NCBI GenBank assembly: GCA_964358855.1
Contig: CAYHQQ010000007.1
Location: 1-64,000 of the forward strand
Reading direction: 5' to 3'
Source: UBA2396 sp038042175
GTDB taxonomy: Bacteria > Planctomycetota > Phycisphaerae > Phycisphaerales > UBA1924
DNA: 64,000 nt
In this document: positions 9,279 through 18,473 of the stretch, piece after piece
Position numbering within the stretch: position 1 is the stretch's first letter
Layout: each line of letters starts with the position of its first letter
Notes under the pieces: generated by a model
Told to the model about the DNA's origin: nothing
The model's input: only the letters and a program-made list of their open reading frames with translations
Databases searched by the model: none
Translations under genes and position numbers: made by a program

Positions 9279-10076
9279 ATGGACACGAAAGCGACAGAGA
9301 AAGCTGTTCAACGACCGGGCGATCGAACTCTTTCGACGGTGGATGACCAGCTGGACGTCTTGGTCGCCAAGTGGATCCGTGTGGGCGTCGGCTTCGCGGC
9401 TCAGCCAGCCCACGAATCGCCCGATCTGGAACGTCTGCTGCTCGAGACGGTTCGCCTTGCTCCGGGAATGTCCCGCCTGTTCATCATGTCGGCGACATGG
9501 CTGCATCGCTACGGCGATCTGATCGCCAAGCACCGACTCCGCCGCCTCATTCACGACGAGCTTGAGCCCGAACACAGGGCCGCGATGGGTCTGCTGTTAG
9601 AGATCGCCCAGCAAGATTCGCACCCGCCTCAGTTCGCGTCGATCATTCGCGAATTGTCACCTGAGGCCGAGCCCCGGCCGCTCTTTGACATTGAGCGAAC
9701 CCCGTCCAGTGCGGCAGAACGCGCGCGGCGCCGAGCCTCGCCGACTTCCTTGCGCTGGGGCATCTGGTGTGAGGAATTTGAATTCAAGGAAAACGCCCTT
9801 CGTCCACCCGTCTGGGTCATGGGCCACAACCCCGGCCTGATCACCCGCGCCGACTTCCGCGGCGACCTTCGCGCGTCGGTCCTGGCCTCGCTGGAACACG
9901 ACGCGGGCGCCGGCCTGAGCGAGCTCCACCTGGCCAGGTGCAGCGGCGGCTCGCGGGCCCAGGTTCGAAGCTCGCTCGACAATCTGGAGATGACCGGTCG
10001 CGTTCGCCGCATCCGAATGGACGGCGAGAAGCGAACGCGTATCGAGCTGGTGCAGCGCGCAGTGAAGGCGGGTTGA
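9279..10076 (+). CDS. unknown protein with a C-terminal winged-helix-like domain
   Basis: I do not recognise this 265-residue cytoplasmic protein as a family. It has no signal peptide or membrane span. The first 110 residues are helical (LDVLVAKWIRVG, LLIFIM-type segments, HRYGDLIAKHRLRRLIHDEL). A charged low-complexity linker (SSAAERARRRASPT) is at about 145-158. The last 80 residues (DFRGDLRASVLASL, GLSELHLARCSGGSRAQVRSSLDNL, GRVRRIR) look like a winged helix-turn-helix of the MarR or nucleotidyltransferase-associated type. The start ATG 9279 is the first in frame. Repeats flank it on both sides, so it is probably a single-gene unit. A DNA-binding regulatory role is an inference only. Confidence 0.6.
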   Translation: MDTKATEKAVQRPGDRTLSTVDDQLDVLVAKWIRVGVGFAAQPAHESPDLERLLLETVRLAPGMSRLFIMSATWLHRYGDLIAKHRLRRLIHDELEPEHRAAMGLLLEIAQQDSHPPQFASIIRELSPEAEPRPLFDIERTPSSAAERARRRASPTSLRWGIWCEEFEFKENALRPPVWVMGHNPGLITRADFRGDLRASVLASLEHDAGAGLSELHLARCSGGSRAQVRSSLDNLEMTGRVRRIRMDGEKRTRIELVQRAVKAG

Positions 10077-10080
10077 GCTT

Positions 10081-10184
10081 TCAGAGCCCGACGCGCCAGC
10101 GAGGCTTCGCGTCCTTCAATCTGTCGTGTCATTCAACACCAATGGCCGCCGTACGCCTTCCCTCGCTGGCGCGTCGGGCTCTGA
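10081..10184. repeat. inverted pair of the 24-bp dispersed repeat (copies B and C)
   Basis: 10081-10104 and 10161-10184 are identical 24-mers in opposite orientation, 56 bases apart, so the transcript could fold into a long hairpin. The arrangement resembles paired REP elements (BIMEs). It occupies most of the gap before the AAA ATPase. Confidence 0.85.
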
Positions 10185-10237
10185 GGCGCAGGGCTGCCCG
10201 ATGCACGCACATAGACCCCATCCTGTACACTGCCCCA

Positions 10238-11728
10238 ATGCTCGACCTGGGCCGCCTCAAACACCTCGTCCGTGCCCGCCACGCGTGCATCCGGATCGTC
10301 ACCGACGACGAGCCGCGTGCGTACGAGATCGCGTACGAGGCGGCCGAGACCGCCGAGCTCGCGCTCTTCCGCTGGAGCGTGCTCGAAGGGCTTCGCGATG
10401 GGGTTCTCGCGGATTCCGAGGCCGTGGAAGGCACGCAGGATCCCGCGACGGCCCTCCTTGCGGTTCGCAAGAGCAACCCGACCCCATGTGTGCTTGTGAC
10501 GCTTGATCTCACGCCGCACTTGGACGACGCCCGCGTCCTGCGAGCCTGGCGGGAACTCGTCGAGCACTTCCGTCGCGTGGGCGGGTGCATGGTGATGATC
10601 GATTATCGCGAGTCCGTCGCTCCGATCGTCGCCACCATGTCGACGGTCCTCCGCCCCTCGCTCCCCAACGATGAAGAGATCGAAGCGGTCGTTCGGCAGA
10701 CGCTCCGAGCCCAGAACCGCCAGAAGCCCCTCAAGGTCTCGCTCAACAAGCAGGACACGGCCTCACTCCTCCACACGCTTCGCGGCCTCACCGCACGCCA
10801 GATCCAGCAGGTCACGCTCGACGCCGTCGCCGACGACCGCGAGCTCACGGTGGGCGATCTCGACGACATCATCAAGGCCAAACGCGGGCTGCTCCAGGCC
10901 GAGGGATTGCTCGAGTTTGTGGATGCCCCGATCTCTCTCGACGACATCGGTGGACTGAACTCCCTGAAAACCTGGCTCGCGAGGCGATCCAAGTCCTTCT
11001 CCCCCGAGGCCATCGATTTCGGCCTCACACCACCCCGCGGCATGCTGCTCCTGGGCGTGCAAGGGGCTGGCAAGAGCCTCTCGGCCAAGGCCGTCGCAAC
11101 CGGTTGGAAACGGCCCCTGCTTCGCCTCGACCCCTGCGTGCTCTACGACAAATTCGTCGGAGAATCGGAGCGCCGCCTCCGCGACGCCCTGCGTCAGGCC
11201 GACGCCATGGCCCCCCTGGTCCTCTGGATCGACGAGATCGAAAAGGCCTTCGCCTCCGCCGCCGCCCAGAGCACCGACGGCGGTCTCTCCCAGCGGATGT
11301 TCGGCACCTTCCTCACCTGGCTCCAGGAGCACCGCTCCTCCGTCTTCGTGGTCGCGACCGCCAACACCATCGAGGCCCTGCCGCCCGAACTCCTCCGCAA
11401 GGGCCGCTTCGACGAGGTCTTCTTCGTCGACCTCCCCTCCCCCACCGCTCGCCTTCAGATCTTCAAGGTCCACATCACCAGACGCAAACGCGACCCCTCG
11501 GCGCTCGACCTCCCCACCCTGGTCGAGGCCACCCACGGCTACAGCGGAGCCGAGATCGAGCAAGCCGTCGTCAGCGAACTCCACACGGCCTTCGACGCGG
11601 GCCGCGACCTCACCACGCAGGGGCTCCTCGAAGCCATCAAGGGATCACCCCCTCTGTCGGTCACCATGGCCGAGTCGATCGAGCAGTTGCGGGACTGGGC
11701 CCGAACTCGTTGCGTCCCCGCGGATTGA
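10238..11728 (+). CDS. Ycf46-like AAA ATPase
   Basis: A 496-residue soluble AAA-family ATPase. The frame is open far upstream, but MLDLGRLKHLVRARHACIRI at ATG 10238 matches how Ycf46/COG0464-type proteins begin. The N-terminal half (residues 1-235) is the non-catalytic Ycf46-type region. The AAA module has Walker A GVQGAGKS, Walker B LVLWIDEIEKAF and the sensor/second-region stretch ATANTIEALPPELLRKGRFDE, which includes the arginine finger. An AAA lid follows (ATHGYSGAEIEQAVVSEL). Family members are widespread in cyanobacteria and other bacteria, with poorly known substrates. Here it is an apparently single gene; the target cannot be told from its neighbours. Confidence 0.85.
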   Translation: MLDLGRLKHLVRARHACIRIVTDDEPRAYEIAYEAAETAELALFRWSVLEGLRDGVLADSEAVEGTQDPATALLAVRKSNPTPCVLVTLDLTPHLDDARVLRAWRELVEHFRRVGGCMVMIDYRESVAPIVATMSTVLRPSLPNDEEIEAVVRQTLRAQNRQKPLKVSLNKQDTASLLHTLRGLTARQIQQVTLDAVADDRELTVGDLDDIIKAKRGLLQAEGLLEFVDAPISLDDIGGLNSLKTWLARRSKSFSPEAIDFGLTPPRGMLLLGVQGAGKSLSAKAVATGWKRPLLRLDPCVLYDKFVGESERRLRDALRQADAMAPLVLWIDEIEKAFASAAAQSTDGGLSQRMFGTFLTWLQEHRSSVFVVATANTIEALPPELLRKGRFDEVFFVDLPSPTARLQIFKVHITRRKRDPSALDLPTLVEATHGYSGAEIEQAVVSELHTAFDAGRDLTTQGLLEAIKGSPPLSVTMAESIEQLRDWARTRCVPAD

Positions 11729-11867
11729 ACTTGGCGTCGACACATCGCAATGGCCGGTTACGCGGCGGACATAGTCCGCATATTCGTGAATTCCAGTGGT
11801 GGCACCGGGCGCGGCCCCCCCGCTCTGCGCCTGATACACTGTGAATTACGAGATCTGGGAGCTAAAA

Positions 11868-12485
11868 ATGGTGCCTTCGAGCCCGGGACAGCCCAAGCCG
11901 CCTGGCGGGGTTGGCTCGGTGACGGAGATCCTGACGCGGGCGGGCGGCGGCGATGAAAACGCCGTGGCGCAATTGCTGCCGCTCGTGTACGAGGAGCTCC
12001 GCCGGCTCGCCAGGTCCTATTTGGGCAGCGAGCGCTCCGGGCACACGCTCCAGGCGACCGCCCTGGTGCACGAGGCGTATGTCCGGCTGATCGGCAGCGA
12101 CCAGGTGTGGACGGGGCGGGCGCATTTCATGGCGGTGGCGGCGGTGGCGATGCGCCGGGTGCTCGTGGACCACGCCCGAAGACGCAAGGCCGATAAGCGG
12201 GGCGGAGACGCCGCCCGCCTCGAGCTCACCGACGCGGACGCGGCCGAGTATCGGCGCGACATCAAGGTCCTGGAGCTCGACGACCTGCTCGAGAAGCTGG
12301 CCCGCCTCGACCCCAGGCGGGCCCGGGTGGTCGAACTCAAGTTCTTTGCCGGTATGACCAACGAACAGATCGCCGAGGTGCTGGGCATCGCCCGGTCCAC
12401 GGCGGCAGAGGACTGGGCTGTTGCCCGGGCCTGGCTTGCGGCGGAGATGTCTCCCGCCGACGCCAGCCCGCGCCATCCAACATGA
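11868..12485 (+). CDS. ECF-type RNA polymerase sigma factor (TIGR02999-like)
   Basis: A 205-residue sigma factor of the planctomycete/acidobacterial type that usually precedes a Ser/Thr kinase. Region 2 is PLVYEELRRLARSYLGSER plus LVHEAYVRLIG, and region 4 is KFFAGMTNEQIAEVLGIARSTAAEDWAVARAWL. An upstream GTG at 11841 is possible, but ATG 11868 has GGGAG 7 bases before it and is preferred. The kinase gene follows after 13 bases, so the two are co-transcribed and probably form one signalling unit, with the kinase as a candidate regulator of this sigma factor. Confidence 0.9.
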   Translation: MVPSSPGQPKPPGGVGSVTEILTRAGGGDENAVAQLLPLVYEELRRLARSYLGSERSGHTLQATALVHEAYVRLIGSDQVWTGRAHFMAVAAVAMRRVLVDHARRRKADKRGGDAARLELTDADAAEYRRDIKVLELDDLLEKLARLDPRRARVVELKFFAGMTNEQIAEVLGIARSTAAEDWAVARAWLAAEMSPADASPRHPT

Positions 12486-12498
12486 AGGACCCCATGAT

Positions 12499-15400
12499 TT
12501 GACGCAGGATCGCTTTCGGCAGGCGGCAGAGGTTTTCCTCCAGGCGCGGGGCTTGAAAAAGTCCGAGCGGGCGGAGTTTCTCGCGCGCGCCTGCGGAGAC
12601 GACGCCGCCCTGCGAACGGAGGTCGAGCGGCTCCTGGCCGGGAACGACCAGCCGATGCCCTTCGCGTCGCTGGCCGAGGAGATCAAAGGAGCCCAGGAAC
12701 AGCTCAGCCCGACGATCGTCTCAACGCCGGGGCTGGGCCCGTCGATCGAGCCCGATTTGATCGGCACGCGGATCGGGCCTTACCGAATCCTGGAAAAGAT
12801 CGGCGAGGGCGGCTTTGGCGTGGTGTACATGGCCGAGCAGGAGCACCCGGTGCGCCGCCGCGTCGCGCTCAAGATCATCAAGGCGGGGATGGACACGCGG
12901 GCGGTGATCACGCGGTTTGAGGCCGAACGCCAGGCTCTGGCGATCATGGACCACCCGGGGATCGCCAAGGTCTTTGACGCGGGTGCGACGCCCACGGGGC
13001 GCCCGTTCTTTGCGATGGAACTGGTGCGGGGCGAGCCCATCACGATCTTCTGCGACAAAAGCGCGCTGGCGCCGCGCGAACGCCTGGCCCTCTTCCAGGA
13101 AGTCTGCAACGCGGTGCAGCACGCCCACACCAAGGGCGTGATCCACCGCGATCTCAAGCCCACCAACGTGCTGGTGACGGTCGTCGACGGCAAGCCGGTG
13201 CCCAAGGTGATCGACTTCGGCATCGCCAAGGCGACCAGCGCCCAGCTCACCGACCGCACGCTCTTCACAGAGTTCCGTCAGCTCGTGGGCACCCCCGAGT
13301 ACATGAGCCCCGAGCAGGCCGACATGAATTCCGCCGACATCGACACACGCAGCGATGTCTACTCGCTGGGCGTGCTGCTCTACGAATTGCTCACGGGGGC
13401 GCCGCCGTTCGATGCCCGATCGCTGCGAAGTGCCGCCCTGGAAGAGATGCGCCGGATCATCCGCGAGGACGAACCGCCCAAGCCCAGCACCAAGATCGGC
13501 AAGCTCACCGGAGCGACCGAGGAGGGTCGCAGCGTCGCCCGCTCAAGGTCAACTGAGATCCGGGCGCTCGCGCGGACCATGAGGGGCGAGCTCGACTGGA
13601 TCGTGATGCGGTGTCTGGAAAAAGACCGCACCCGCCGGTACGAGACGGCCTTGGGACTGGCCGACGACATCGGACGGTTTCTCAGCGGCCAACCAGTACT
13701 GGCGGGCCCTCCCGGGATCCGGTACCAGTTCCAGAAGTTCGCCGCCCGCCATCGGGCATTGATCGCCGTTGGAGCGGTGGTCACGCTGTCGCTGCTGGCG
13801 GGCGTGGCGTCGCTGGCCTACGCCGTGGTGCGGGTGAAACACGAGCGCGACATCGCCCGCGAGGCGCAGGCCAACGAGTCGATCGCGGCCGAGCGCGTGC
13901 GCCGCGAGCGCGACATCGCCCAGGAGGCCCAGCGCAACGAGGCTCTATCCGCCGCCCAGGCCCGCGAATCGCAGGCCAAGGAGGCGATCTCGGCGAACCA
14001 GGCCCGCGAAGAGGCCGCCCGGGCGATGGCGATCAACGCGTTCCTGCGCCGCATCATCGACGCCGCCGACGCCATCAAGGGCGAGGGCAAGGACGTGACG
14101 CTCCGCCAGCTCCTGGATCAGGTGACCGGCGAGCTCGACGCGGGCGCCCTGTCGGCTCAGCCGCTGGTGGAGGCGGGAGTGAGACACTCCCTGTCAACGT
14201 CGTACATGAGCCTCAATCTGGCCAAGGTCGCCAATCGACACATGTCCCGAGCGATGGCGCTGCAGACGGCCAACGGTCCGGTGGACTCGCCCGAGGCCCT
14301 GGCCATGGCGACCGATCAGGTCTATGTGCTCAGCTGCTGCGGCTTGGTCAACGAGGCCGCCGCCGCGGGCGAGGCGCTGTGGAAACGGCTGGAGACTCTC
14401 CCAGATCGCGGCGGACGTCTGCGGGTCCGGGCGGTGGCGCTCTACGCCCCGCTGCTCTTGTTCAGCGGCAAGCCCGCCGAGGCCGCGGCCATGTGCCGAG
14501 AGACCATGGCCGCCATGCCGCCCCCGGCGAGCGGGCCCGAGGGATCGGACGTGGAACTGCTGTGGTCGCTCGGACGTGTGCAGACATCGGCCGGAAAGTT
14601 CGACGAGGCCTTCGACGCGCTGAGCAAGGCGCGCGACATGAGCACGACGGCCTTTGGACCCAACAGCACCAAACGCGCCCAGCTCCTGCTCGACCTGGGC
14701 GGGCTGCTCACACGCAAGAACCAGCTCGACAAGGCCGAGGCGTGCTTCCGCGAGGGGCTCCACATCCTCAAGCAGAGGATGCCCAAGGGGCACGTGGAGA
14801 CGATGCGAGCGGCGGCAAATCTCTCGTCGGTGCTCCAACGCGAGTCGAAGTTTCTCGACGCCGAGCAGGTGCTCGCCGAGGTGATCGCCGCGTGCGACGA
14901 GTCGGAGACCAGCGGCAACTACGGGCACATGATGGCGATCGACCGCCACGCCGGGCTGCTGCTCCGGCGCGGACAGGCCCGCGAGGCGCTCGTCTCGTAC
15001 CAGCGGATCTTCAACGCCCACACCGAGGTGAGCGACCCCTCGGGCGTGAGCCGCGCCACCGCCAAACGCAACATCGGCCGGTGCAAATGTGCAATGGGCG
15101 AGCTGGACGAGGGTGAGCGTCTCCAGCGTGAGGCATGGCCCACCATCCGCGACCGCACGCCCCTTGGCCTGACCGATCCCGTGTGGACGATGGTGTATCT
15201 GGGACAGACACGTCTGCGACGCGACGACCCCGCCGAGGCGCTCTCGATGTTCACGCAGGCCCGGGCCATGGCGCCCAAGTTCAACATCGAACGCATGCAG
15301 ACCCTTGTCATCGATCGCTGGTGCGTCGAAGCGCTCCTGGGAACCAACCAGATCAACGAGGCTGACGCCGCCGCAAAGACCATGCTCGAACAGGTCCGCG

Positions 15401-15717
15401 AGGTCGGCGCCGCGTCCCTCTTGAAGGCTGAGTTCCTCCTGACCGCCGCGAAAGCGAGGCTCGCCGCGGGTCAGAATCAAGAGGCCCAGGAACTCCTGCG
15501 CGAGGGCGTGGAACTGCACAAGACCGCCGAACCCGATCCCCTGCCCAAGTACGAGACGCTCTCGGTGTTGGGTTACGCGCTCGCCAAGGCCGGCAAGGCG
15601 GACGAAGGACTGCCGATGATGAAGGCCGCATGCGATGGGCTGACGGCCGCGGGGACCCAGGCTGCCTTTCCGCTGGCCGCGTCCAAGCGGCGTCTGGCCG
15701 AGTTCGACAAACCCTGA
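12499..15717 (+). CDS. membrane Ser/Thr protein kinase with C-terminal TPR region
   Basis: A 1072-residue Hanks-type kinase. The frame is open upstream into the sigma gene; the likely start is TTG 12499 (LTQDRFRQAAEVFLQ), 13 bases after the sigma stop with GAAGGA upstream. The kinase domain is at about residues 95-400: IGEGGFGVVY glycine loop, VALKIIKAGMD with the catalytic Lys, HRDLKPTN catalytic loop, DFGIA, and GTPEYMSPEQ activation segment. One membrane span is near 418-440 (ALIAVGAVVTLSLLAGVASLAY). After it come an Ala/Glu-rich coiled coil (repeated RERDIAQEAQRNEA) and about ten TPR-like helical pairs to the end. The catalytic residues look intact. The TPR part is predicted outside the cytoplasm and may sense or bind a ligand. 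Confidence 0.92.
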   Translation: MTQDRFRQAAEVFLQARGLKKSERAEFLARACGDDAALRTEVERLLAGNDQPMPFASLAEEIKGAQEQLSPTIVSTPGLGPSIEPDLIGTRIGPYRILEKIGEGGFGVVYMAEQEHPVRRRVALKIIKAGMDTRAVITRFEAERQALAIMDHPGIAKVFDAGATPTGRPFFAMELVRGEPITIFCDKSALAPRERLALFQEVCNAVQHAHTKGVIHRDLKPTNVLVTVVDGKPVPKVIDFGIAKATSAQLTDRTLFTEFRQLVGTPEYMSPEQADMNSADIDTRSDVYSLGVLLYELLTGAPPFDARSLRSAALEEMRRIIREDEPPKPSTKIGKLTGATEEGRSVARSRSTEIRALARTMRGELDWIVMRCLEKDRTRRYETALGLADDIGRFLSGQPVLAGPPGIRYQFQKFAARHRALIAVGAVVTLSLLAGVASLAYAVVRVKHERDIAREAQANESIAAERVRRERDIAQEAQRNEALSAAQARESQAKEAISANQAREEAARAMAINAFLRRIIDAADAIKGEGKDVTLRQLLDQVTGELDAGALSAQPLVEAGVRHSLSTSYMSLNLAKVANRHMSRAMALQTANGPVDSPEALAMATDQVYVLSCCGLVNEAAAAGEALWKRLETLPDRGGRLRVRAVALYAPLLLFSGKPAEAAAMCRETMAAMPPPASGPEGSDVELLWSLGRVQTSAGKFDEAFDALSKARDMSTTAFGPNSTKRAQLLLDLGGLLTRKNQLDKAEACFREGLHILKQRMPKGHVETMRAAANLSSVLQRESKFLDAEQVLAEVIAACDESETSGNYGHMMAIDRHAGLLLRRGQAREALVSYQRIFNAHTEVSDPSGVSRATAKRNIGRCKCAMGELDEGERLQREAWPTIRDRTPLGLTDPVWTMVYLGQTRLRRDDPAEALSMFTQARAMAPKFNIERMQTLVIDRWCVEALLGTNQINEADAAAKTMLEQVREVGAASLLKAEFLLTAAKARLAAGQNQEAQELLREGVELHKTAEPDPLPKYETLSVLGYALAKAGKADEGLPMMKAACDGLTAAGTQAAFPLAASKRRLAEFDKP

Positions 15718-15814
15718 CCGGAACGGCCGGTCGGCGAGCGGTTGGACCAACGAAGTTATTGTCCGCGCGAACTTGACTTCCGGCGCACTTGGAACAACAG
15801 TTTCAAACGCACGT

Positions 15815-16516
15815 ATGAGCATGAATCCAGCCAGTTCTGCCTCGATTCCGCAGCCGGACCCCCAGTCCGATCCGCTGGCGACACGTGGGAGGATTCTCTC
15901 GAGCGCGGGCGAGGTCTTCGCGGAGGTTGGCTTTCGTACGGCCACAGTCCGTGACATCTGCCAGCGGGCCGGCGCCAACATCGCGGCGATCAACTACCAC
16001 TTTGGCGACAAGGAGCGGCTGTACTCCGAGGTGCTCGAGCAGGCGCGGTGCTGCTCGGAGGAGTCGTTCTGGGCCGAGCTTCGGGCCAACGTCGACGCCT
16101 CCCCCGAGCAGAAGCTGCGGACGTTCATCGCGGCGTTTGTGCGCAAGCTGCTGGACAAGGGTCGCCCGTCCTGGCACTCCAAGCTGATGTCGCGCGAGAT
16201 GATCGAGCCCTCGCCCGCGCTGGACACAATGGTGGGGCGTTCGATCCGCCCGCAGCTCGATCTCCTGGTCGGGATCATCGCCGAGATCCTCCACGCGCCG
16301 CCCGAGGCTCCCTCGACCTACATGTGCGCCGCGAGCATTCTGGGACAGTGCCTGCACTACCACCACGCCCGGGCGGTGACCGAGCGACTCTACCCGGGCT
16401 TCTTCGATCGACCGGGGATCACCGACGAGATCGCGGCGCACGTCGCGGAGTTCTCGCTGTCGGCCCTGCGCGGGATCGCCCGCGGGAACACGGCGGGCGC
16501 CGGGGGAGTGGCATGA
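15815..16516 (+). CDS. TetR-family regulator with CecR-type C-terminus
   Basis: A 233-residue TetR regulator. The helix-turn-helix is TRGRILSSAGEVFAEVGFRTATVRDICQRAGANIAAINYHFGDK. Note that TetR proteins bind ligands through the C-terminal domain; here it resembles the CecR/DUF1956 type (MSREMIEPSPALDTMV, then YMCAASILGQCLHYHHAR). E. coli CecR controls a neighbouring HlyD-ABC export operon, and here the gene overlaps the permease gene by ATGA, so it most likely represses its own efflux operon. Start ATG 15815 was chosen; a second ATG is 6 bases later. A TTGACT at 15773-15778 could be a -35 box, but no matching -10 is clear. Confidence 0.9.
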   Translation: MSMNPASSASIPQPDPQSDPLATRGRILSSAGEVFAEVGFRTATVRDICQRAGANIAAINYHFGDKERLYSEVLEQARCCSEESFWAELRANVDASPEQKLRTFIAAFVRKLLDKGRPSWHSKLMSREMIEPSPALDTMVGRSIRPQLDLLVGIIAEILHAPPEAPSTYMCAASILGQCLHYHHARAVTERLYPGFFDRPGITDEIAAHVAEFSLSALRGIARGNTAGAGGVA

Positions 16517-17673
16517 CCCGGATCGCCCTGCGCATGCTGTTCAACGATCGCGCCAAGTTCTTTGGCATCCTGATGGGCGTGATGCTCGCCTCGCTGGTCA
16601 TCACGCAGCAGGGGTCGATCTTCGTGGGCATCATGTGGCGCGGGTGCGCCGTGATCCACGAGATGCCCCAGGTCGACATCTGGGTGATGGACCCCAACGT
16701 GCGGTACATCGAGGACGTCAAGCCCCTGCAGGTCACGCAGCTCCCGGCGGTGCGGGGGATCGAGGGGATCGAGTGGGCGATGCCGCTCTACAAGAACAAC
16801 ATCCGGGCCAGGCTCGCCAACGGGCAGACGCAGAACTGCAACCTGCTGGGGATCGACGACGCGACGCTCGTGGGCGCACCGGGCGAGATGGTCGCCGGGC
16901 AAGTCCAGGACCTGTTCACCAGCGACGGGGTGCTCGTCGACGAGGTGGCGGCGAGCGGACTCCTGGCCAAGCCCTCTTTGGTCCCGGGCCAGCCGGCGAC
17001 GCCCCTGGTGGTCGGCGACACGCTCGAGCTCAACGACCACCGCGCGCTGGTGGTGGGGATCTGCCGGATCACCCGCTCATTCCAGAATCTGCCGACGATC
17101 TACACGACCTACTCGCGGGCGATCACCTTCGCGCCCAAGGAACGCCGAACGCTCTCGTTCGTGCTCGTCAAGGCCAAACCGGGCGTCGACCTCGACGAGC
17201 TGTGCGACCGCATCCAGCGTGACACGGGGCTCTCCGCCCGGACCGCCTCGGCGTTCAAGTGGAAAACCGTCGACTACTTCCTCAAGTACACGGGCATCCC
17301 CATCAACTTCGGCCTCTCGGTCACGCTGGGCTTTCTGGTGGGCACGGTGATCACCGGGTTCATGTTCTACAACTTCACGCTCGACAACCTGCGCTTCTTC
17401 GCGACGTTCAAGGCGATGGGAGCGCCCGACGGGACGCTCCTGTGGATGATCATCCTGCAGTCGCTGGTCGTGGGCGTGCTCGGGTACGGGATCGGCATCG
17501 GCGTCACCGGGCTCTTCGGCACGCTCGTGACCAACGCCCCCATCGCGTTCTACCTCACCTGGCAGCTGCTGACGGTCGCCGGGTGTGCGATCATCGCCAT
17601 CTGCATGCTCTCGGCGATCCTCTCGTGCCGCAAGGTCATCAAACTGGAGCCCGCGGTCGTCTTCAAGGGATGA
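16513..17673 (+). CDS. FtsX/DevC-like ABC transporter permease
   Basis: A 386-residue integral membrane protein with one N-terminal span (FFGILMGVMLASLVITQQG), a periplasmic domain of about 220 residues, and three C-terminal spans (FGLSVTLGFLVGTVITGF, WMIILQSLVVGVLGYGIGIG, LTVAGCAIIAICMLSAIL). This is the MacB/DevC type-VII topology used for moving substrates out with a periplasmic adaptor rather than for pumping across the inner membrane alone. The ending KVIKLEPAVVFKG, with its P-A-VF-KG, is characteristic. The ATG overlaps the regulator stop (ATGA), and its own stop overlaps the next start, showing translational coupling. Confidence 0.9.
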   Translation: MTRIALRMLFNDRAKFFGILMGVMLASLVITQQGSIFVGIMWRGCAVIHEMPQVDIWVMDPNVRYIEDVKPLQVTQLPAVRGIEGIEWAMPLYKNNIRARLANGQTQNCNLLGIDDATLVGAPGEMVAGQVQDLFTSDGVLVDEVAASGLLAKPSLVPGQPATPLVVGDTLELNDHRALVVGICRITRSFQNLPTIYTTYSRAITFAPKERRTLSFVLVKAKPGVDLDELCDRIQRDTGLSARTASAFKWKTVDYFLKYTGIPINFGLSVTLGFLVGTVITGFMFYNFTLDNLRFFATFKAMGAPDGTLLWMIILQSLVVGVLGYGIGIGVTGLFGTLVTNAPIAFYLTWQLLTVAGCAIIAICMLSAILSCRKVIKLEPAVVFKG

Positions 17674-18431
17674 GCACCATCATGAGCACGGCATCACTCG
17701 AATCGATCGCGCCAACCCCCGCCCCGGGCGGACGCCCCATCGCCGTGCACTGCGACGCCGTAACCAAGAGCTACGGGAGCGGGCAATCGATCGTCCGCGC
17801 CCTGCGCGGGATCGACCTGGACGTCTATCAGAACGAGCTGATGATGCTCGTGGGCCCCTCGGGTTGCGGCAAAACAACGCTCATCTCGATCATCGCGGGT
17901 GTGCTCGACAGGGACGGGGGCGACTGCTCGGTCTTCGGGGAGGACTTCAGCGCCCTGTCGTCGGGCCAGCGCGTGCGATTCCGCGGCCGCACGATCGGCT
18001 TTGTGTTCCAGTCGTTCAACCTCATCCCGACGCTCACCATCGCCGAGAACATCGCGGTGCCGCTCCTGCTCCAGGGCGTGAAGCGCAGGGAAGCGATGGA
18101 TCGGGCCCGTGAGGTGCTGGGCAAGGTCGGGCTCGCCGAGCGCTGGCGCGAGAGCTCCTCGAAGCTCTCGGGCGGCCAGCAGCAGCGGGTAGCCATCTGC
18201 CGGGCGATCGTCCACGGGCCGCGTCTGATTGTCTGCGACGAACCTACCAGCGCCCTGGACCACGCCACGGGCGAGAAGGTGATGAACCTGATGCGAGAGG
18301 CCGCCGTCGGCAACGGCAAGAGTCTGATCGTCGTCACCCACGACAGCCGCATTTATTCCTACGCCGACCGCATCGCGATGATGGACGACGGGCAGGTGAT
18401 CAAGCTGGTCAACGACCCCAGGTCGTTGTGA
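17670..18431 (+). CDS. ABC transporter ATPase (MacB/DevA/LolD-like)
   Basis: A 253-residue nucleotide-binding subunit. Motifs: Walker A GPSGCGKTT, Q-loop FVFQSFNLIPTLT, signature LSGGQQQR, Walker B LIVCDEPTSALD, and H-loop VVTHD. The NLIPTLTIAENIAVPL stretch is typical of the LolD/MacB/DevA subgroup that partners FtsX-type permeases. The start ATG 17670 overlaps the permease stop by ATGA; ATG 17682 is an alternative. It drives the tripartite system formed with the adjacent adaptor and outer-membrane genes. Confidence 0.94.
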   Translation: MSTIMSTASLESIAPTPAPGGRPIAVHCDAVTKSYGSGQSIVRALRGIDLDVYQNELMMLVGPSGCGKTTLISIIAGVLDRDGGDCSVFGEDFSALSSGQRVRFRGRTIGFVFQSFNLIPTLTIAENIAVPLLLQGVKRREAMDRAREVLGKVGLAERWRESSSKLSGGQQQRVAICRAIVHGPRLIVCDEPTSALDHATGEKVMNLMREAAVGNGKSLIVVTHDSRIYSYADRIAMMDDGQVIKLVNDPRSL

Positions 18432-18473
18432 CCCAAACGAGCCCAGGGCTCCAGGACGACCGGAGATTCGAGC

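Noticed and set aside
13611..15116. 501-residue plus-strand ORF overlapping the kinase gene
   Set aside because: Arg/Gly/Pro-rich shadow in another frame of the kinase-TPR gene, which has clear motifs.
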